A DNA stretch of 10,636 bases from Bacillota bacterium (GTDB lineage Bacteria; Bacillota_A; Clostridia; Peptostreptococcales; Anaerovoracaceae). A program made the translations under genes and the position numbers. This document shows positions 7,881-10,636 of the stretch, piece by piece. Location: NCBI GenBank assembly GCA_017457585.1, contig JAFTHD010000122.1, positions 1 to 10,636 on the forward strand. The letters are read 5' to 3'. Numbering within the stretch: position 1 is the stretch's first letter; every line of letters starts with the position of its first letter. The notes beneath the pieces are model-generated. The model was not told the DNA's origin, made no database searches, and saw only the letters and a program-made list of their open reading frames with translations.

Positions 7881-8076
7881 GGCTGTGACGAAGACAGTAG
7901 CCCCGCGTAATACCCTTACAGAGAGCCGCGCATGAGCTGAGAGCGCGACGGTGAGGCGGCAAGCGAAAATCACTTCTGAGCCCGACACTTTAAGAGAGAC
8001 GGGATGATGGTCCCGTAATTAGGGTGGTACCGCGGTTATTCATCGTCCCTATGTTTGACATGGGGACGTTCTTTTT
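7881..8076 (+). promoter_or_regulatory. T-box riboswitch, isoleucine-specific (ATC specifier)
   Basis: This leader senses uncharged tRNA-Ile and lets transcription proceed into ileS. The T-box sequence AGGGTGGTACCGCG is at 8021-8034; its TGGT pairs with the tRNA ACCA end, matching the A73 discriminator of tRNA-Ile. Stem I runs about 7881-7982: basal helix GGCT/AGCC (7881-7884 with 7979-7982), GAAG/CTTC (7890-7893 with 7973-7976), an AGTA loop strand (7896-7899), distal helix CTTAC/GTGAG (7915-7919 with 7951-7955), and a CGCGC/GCGCG hairpin (7927-7931 with 7943-7947). The latter carries the AGAGAGC and GCTGAGA elements of the tRNA-elbow module. The specifier codon is ATC (7969-7971), followed by the conserved A. 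Stem III is ACGGGA/TCCCGT (7999-8004 with 8011-8016). The antiterminator pairs AGGG and GCG (8021-8034) with CGTCCCT (8044-8050), excluding the terminator. Only 16 nt separate Stem I from Stem III, so Stem II and the IIA/B pseudoknot are missing. Confidence 0.95.
8044..8076 (+). terminator. Intrinsic terminator of the ileS T-box leader
   Basis: A 10-bp stem, CGTCCCTATG (8044-8053) with CATGGGGACG (8059-8068, one G-U pair), closes a 5-nt TTTGA loop and is followed by TTCTTTTT (8069-8076). Its 5' arm is the CGTCCCT that the antiterminator needs, so the two structures are mutually exclusive. Termination is expected when tRNA-Ile is charged. Confidence 0.93.
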
Positions 8077-8091
8077 GAAAGGAAACAGACA

Positions 8092-10636
8092 ATGATCAAG
8101 AATTTATCGACAAAACCGATCGCCGAACTCCAGACGGAGCAGGCTGACAAGTGGGAAAAGGACGACCTGCTTAGCAAATGCGTGGGAACAAGAGAAGGAC
8201 AGCCATCTTTTGTATTCTACGAAGGACCTCCGACTGCCAACGGCAAGCCGGGAATCCATCACGTAATGGCAAGAACTCTGAAGGACTCTGTAAACCGTTA
8301 TAAGACCATGAAGGGCTTCAAGGTAAACAGAAAGGCCGGATGGGATACCCACGGACTTCCCGTTGAAATCGAAGTTGAAAAGCAGCTGGGCATAGAAGGC
8401 AAGAAGGAAATCGAAAAGTACGGAATCGCCGAATTTAACAAGAAGTGCAAGGAGTCCGTATTCACATACAAAGGTCTCTGGGAGCAGATGACGAAGAGAA
8501 TGGGTTACATGGTAGACATGGACGATCCGTATATCACGCTGGATGACAACTACATCGAGTCCTGCTGGTGGATCATCAAGGAGTTCTTCAAGGCAGGCCT
8601 GGTTTACGAAGGTCACAAGATCCTTCCTTACTGCCCGCGCTGCGGAACGGGACTGGCCTCTCACGAAGTTGCACAAGGGTACAAGGACGTTAAGGTAAAC
8701 ACACTCACCGTTAAGTTCCACCGCAAGGATACGGAGAACGAATACTTCCTGGCATGGACGACCACGCCGTGGACCCTTGCGTCAAACACCGTCCTTACGG
8801 TAGGCCCTGATATCGACTACGTGAAGGTTAAGATGATTTCAGGCGATGAAGAGGGGAATATCTTCTATCTGGCAAAGAATCTGGCTGACAAGGTGCTGGG
8901 AGAGGGCACTTATGAAGTAATCGATGAGATGAAGGGTAAGGATCTGGAGTACATCGAGTACGAACAGCTCATGCCTTTCGTGAAGGCTGACAAGAAGGCC
9001 TTCTTCGTAACATGCATGGACTACGTTTCAACGGAAGACGGTACAGGTATCGTTCACACGGCACCTGCTTTTGGTGAGGACGACTATCAGTGCGGTCGCA
9101 AGTACGACCTGCCTGTTCTTCAGCCTGTAGACGAGAGAGGCTGCTACACAGACACCCCTTGGAAGGGTCACTTCGTAATGGAAGAAGGCCTGGACGTTGA
9201 GATCATCAAGTATCTGGCAGAGGGCAATAAGGTTTACGCGAAGCAGAGGGTGGAGCACAACTATCCTCACTGCTGGCGATGCGGAACGCCGCTGGTTTAC
9301 TACGCGAACCCGAGCTGGTACATCGAGATGACTAAGCTGAAGGATCAGCTGGTTGAGAACAACAACAGCGTCAACTGGTATCCGGATTTCGTAGGAGAGA
9401 AGAGATTCGGCAACTGGCTGGCAGAGGTGAAGGACTGGGCGATTTCAAGGAGCAGATACTGGGGTACTCCGATCCCTGTTTGGCGCTGCGAATGCGGTCA
9501 CTTGGAGTGCATCGGAAGCAAGGCTGAACTGGTGGAGAAGTCACTGGAGACCATAGATGAGACCATTGAACTGCACAGACCGTATGTGGACGATGTTCAC
9601 ATTACGTGTCCTGAGTGCGGCAAGAAGATGCAGAGAATTCCTGAGGTCATGGACTGCTGGTTTGACAGCGGCGCTATGCCGTTCGCCCAGAGGCATTATC
9701 CATTTGAGAATGCTGAGATCTTCGATGAGGAACTTTTCCCTGCAGACTTCATTTGCGAAGGAATAGACCAGACGAGAGGATGGTTCTATTCACTCATGGC
9801 AATTTCCACCTTCATCAAGGGCAAGTCGCCGTACAGAAACGTGCTCGTAAACGACCTGATCCTGGACAAGGAAGGAAAGAAGATGTCAAAGCACGTGGGT
9901 AACACGGTCAACCCGTTTGAGATGCTGGACAAGTACGGCGCAGACGCCACAAGATGGTACCTGCTTCACACTTCACCTGCATGGTCGCCTACGAAGTTTG
10001 ATGAAGACGGACTTATCGAAATCGTGAGCAAGTTCTTCGGAACCCTCAAGAACGTATATAACTTCTTCGTGCTCTACAGCAATCAGGACGAGATCGATCC
10101 TGCAGGGCTTGATGTACCGTACGAGGCAAGACCAGAACTGGACAGATGGATCATCTCCAAGTACAACGGACTTGTCAAGGAAGTTACAGAGTCCATGGAC
10201 AAGTACAATCATATGATTACCACCAGGAAGATTCAGGACTTCGTCAACGAAGACCTGTCCAACTGGTACATCAGAAGAGCCAGAAGAAGATTCTGGGGCG
10301 AGGAGATGACGGAGGATATGAAGGCCGTTTACGCTACCACATATGAAATACTCGTGGGCGTATCCAAGCTGATCGCACCGTTTGCACCGTTCCTGTCGGA
10401 TGAAATGTATCAGAACCTTACGGGAGAAGAGTCCGTTCACCTGGCATACTATCCTGAAGCAGACGAAAGTCTCATAGACGTAAAGGTTGAGGAGAGAATG
10501 GATCTGGTTCGTGCCCTCGTAGGCCTGGGAAGAGGAACGAGAGAAAAGGAAAAGATCAAGGTTCGTCAGCCGCTGGGAGAAGTTCTCGTTGACGGTAAGT
10601 ACGAGGCCCTCATAGGAGACCTGGTACCGCTCATCA
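8092..10636 (+). CDS. ileS: Isoleucyl-tRNA synthetase, eukaryote-like type 2 (IleRS2), 3'-truncated by the window
   Basis: IleS charges tRNA-Ile with isoleucine. The frame stays open for 848 codons to the window edge; type 2 enzymes are usually about 1030-1050 residues, so some 190 are missing. Type 2 markers are GPPTANGKPGIHH (45-57), AGWDTHGLPVEIEVEK and KMSKH (597-601), in place of the KMSKR typical of type 1. The class I HXGH signature reads GIHH (54-57), with the first His and the Gly exchanged. The CP1 editing domain is present: WTTTPWTL (222-229) and GTGIVHTAPAFGEDDY (317-332). Cysteine pairs at 181/184, 394/397, 466/468 and 506/509 suggest zinc-binding knuckles. NWYIRRARRRFW (724-735) marks the anticodon-binding domain. 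AAAGGAA (8078-8084) gives a suitable ribosome binding site just after the terminator. Expression is set by the T-box immediately upstream. Other class Ia synthetases (Val, Leu) are ruled out by the ATC specifier and the motif set. Confidence 0.97.
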   Translation, partial: MIKNLSTKPIAELQTEQADKWEKDDLLSKCVGTREGQPSFVFYEGPPTANGKPGIHHVMARTLKDSVNRYKTMKGFKVNRKAGWDTHGLPVEIEVEKQLGIEGKKEIEKYGIAEFNKKCKESVFTYKGLWEQMTKRMGYMVDMDDPYITLDDNYIESCWWIIKEFFKAGLVYEGHKILPYCPRCGTGLASHEVAQGYKDVKVNTLTVKFHRKDTENEYFLAWTTTPWTLASNTVLTVGPDIDYVKVKMISGDEEGNIFYLAKNLADKVLGEGTYEVIDEMKGKDLEYIEYEQLMPFVKADKKAFFVTCMDYVSTEDGTGIVHTAPAFGEDDYQCGRKYDLPVLQPVDERGCYTDTPWKGHFVMEEGLDVEIIKYLAEGNKVYAKQRVEHNYPHCWRCGTPLVYYANPSWYIEMTKLKDQLVENNNSVNWYPDFVGEKRFGNWLAEVKDWAISRSRYWGTPIPVWRCECGHLECIGSKAELVEKSLETIDETIELHRPYVDDVHITCPECGKKMQRIPEVMDCWFDSGAMPFAQRHYPFENAEIFDEELFPADFICEGIDQTRGWFYSLMAISTFIKGKSPYRNVLVNDLILDKEGKKMSKHVGNTVNPFEMLDKYGADATRWYLLHTSPAWSPTKFDEDGLIEIVSKFFGTLKNVYNFFVLYSNQDEIDPAGLDVPYEARPELDRWIISKYNGLVKEVTESMDKYNHMITTRKIQDFVNEDLSNWYIRRARRRFWGEEMTEDMKAVYATTYEILVGVSKLIAPFAPFLSDEMYQNLTGEESVHLAYYPEADESLIDVKVEERMDLVRALVGLGRGTREKEKIKVRQPLGEVLVDGKYEALIGDLVPLI

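Noticed and set aside
9557..10346. Two short plus-strand frames (9557-9766 and 10146-10346) inside ileS
   Set aside because: They are out of frame with the continuous, motif-rich ileS reading and are explained by it.
1..10636. Search for mobile elements, CRISPR arrays, tRNA or rRNA genes, or a new defence-like cluster
   Set aside because: Nothing supports these. The window is almost filled by conserved housekeeping genes, and the only structured RNA seen is the T-box leader.

Overview
This window is a housekeeping stretch from a low-to-mid G+C Gram-positive bacterium, most likely class Clostridia. The evidence is a SpoVG homologue, consensus sigma-A promoters, strong AAGGAGG-type ribosome binding sites, a T-box riboswitch, and the Firmicute gene order glmU-prs-pth-mfd next to spoVG. 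Heavy use of AGA/AGG and ATA codons fits some human- or animal-associated Clostridia (for example the Anaerovoracaceae / Family XIII group), but that placement is inference. I found no phage, transposon, CRISPR, toxin-antitoxin or defence module.

Layout. Positions 1-110 hold the tail of an unidentified reading frame that converges on spoVG (142-432, minus strand). A 214-bp AT-rich divergent intergenic region (433-646) carries a promoter facing each way. Rightward from it runs a tight five-gene cluster, probably one operon: murC (647-2029), a glmU gene reduced to its acetyltransferase half (2051-2743), prs (2777-3733), pth (3757-4422) and mfd (4400-7813). Gaps are 21, 33 and 23 nt, followed by a 23-nt pth/mfd overlap. 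Then comes a 278-nt leader with a probable promoter, an isoleucine-specific T-box and its intrinsic terminator, and finally ileS (8092 to beyond the window end).

How the genes fit together. MurC adds the first amino acid to the peptidoglycan stem peptide, and the GlmU acetyltransferase acts upstream in making UDP-GlcNAc. Prs supplies PRPP for nucleotides, histidine and tryptophan. Pth rescues peptidyl-tRNA and Mfd rescues RNA polymerase stalled at DNA damage. The cluster therefore joins precursor supply to translation and transcription housekeeping, as in Bacillus (spoVG-glmU-prs-ctc-pth-fin-mfd), but with murC inserted, ctc and fin absent, and spoVG inverted. ileS is a separate unit that should be induced by uncharged tRNA-Ile.

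Most worth a second look: (1) GlmU is cut cleanly at its domain boundary, so a separate uridylyltransferase must exist elsewhere. (2) The isoleucyl-tRNA synthetase is the eukaryote-like type 2 form, with its HXGH signature replaced by GIHH (GXHH), a change linked to very high mupirocin resistance. (3) The ileS T-box has a full Stem I but no room for Stem II or the IIA/B pseudoknot, an architecture usually associated with glycine T-boxes. I see no wholly new system here; these are variations on known ones.
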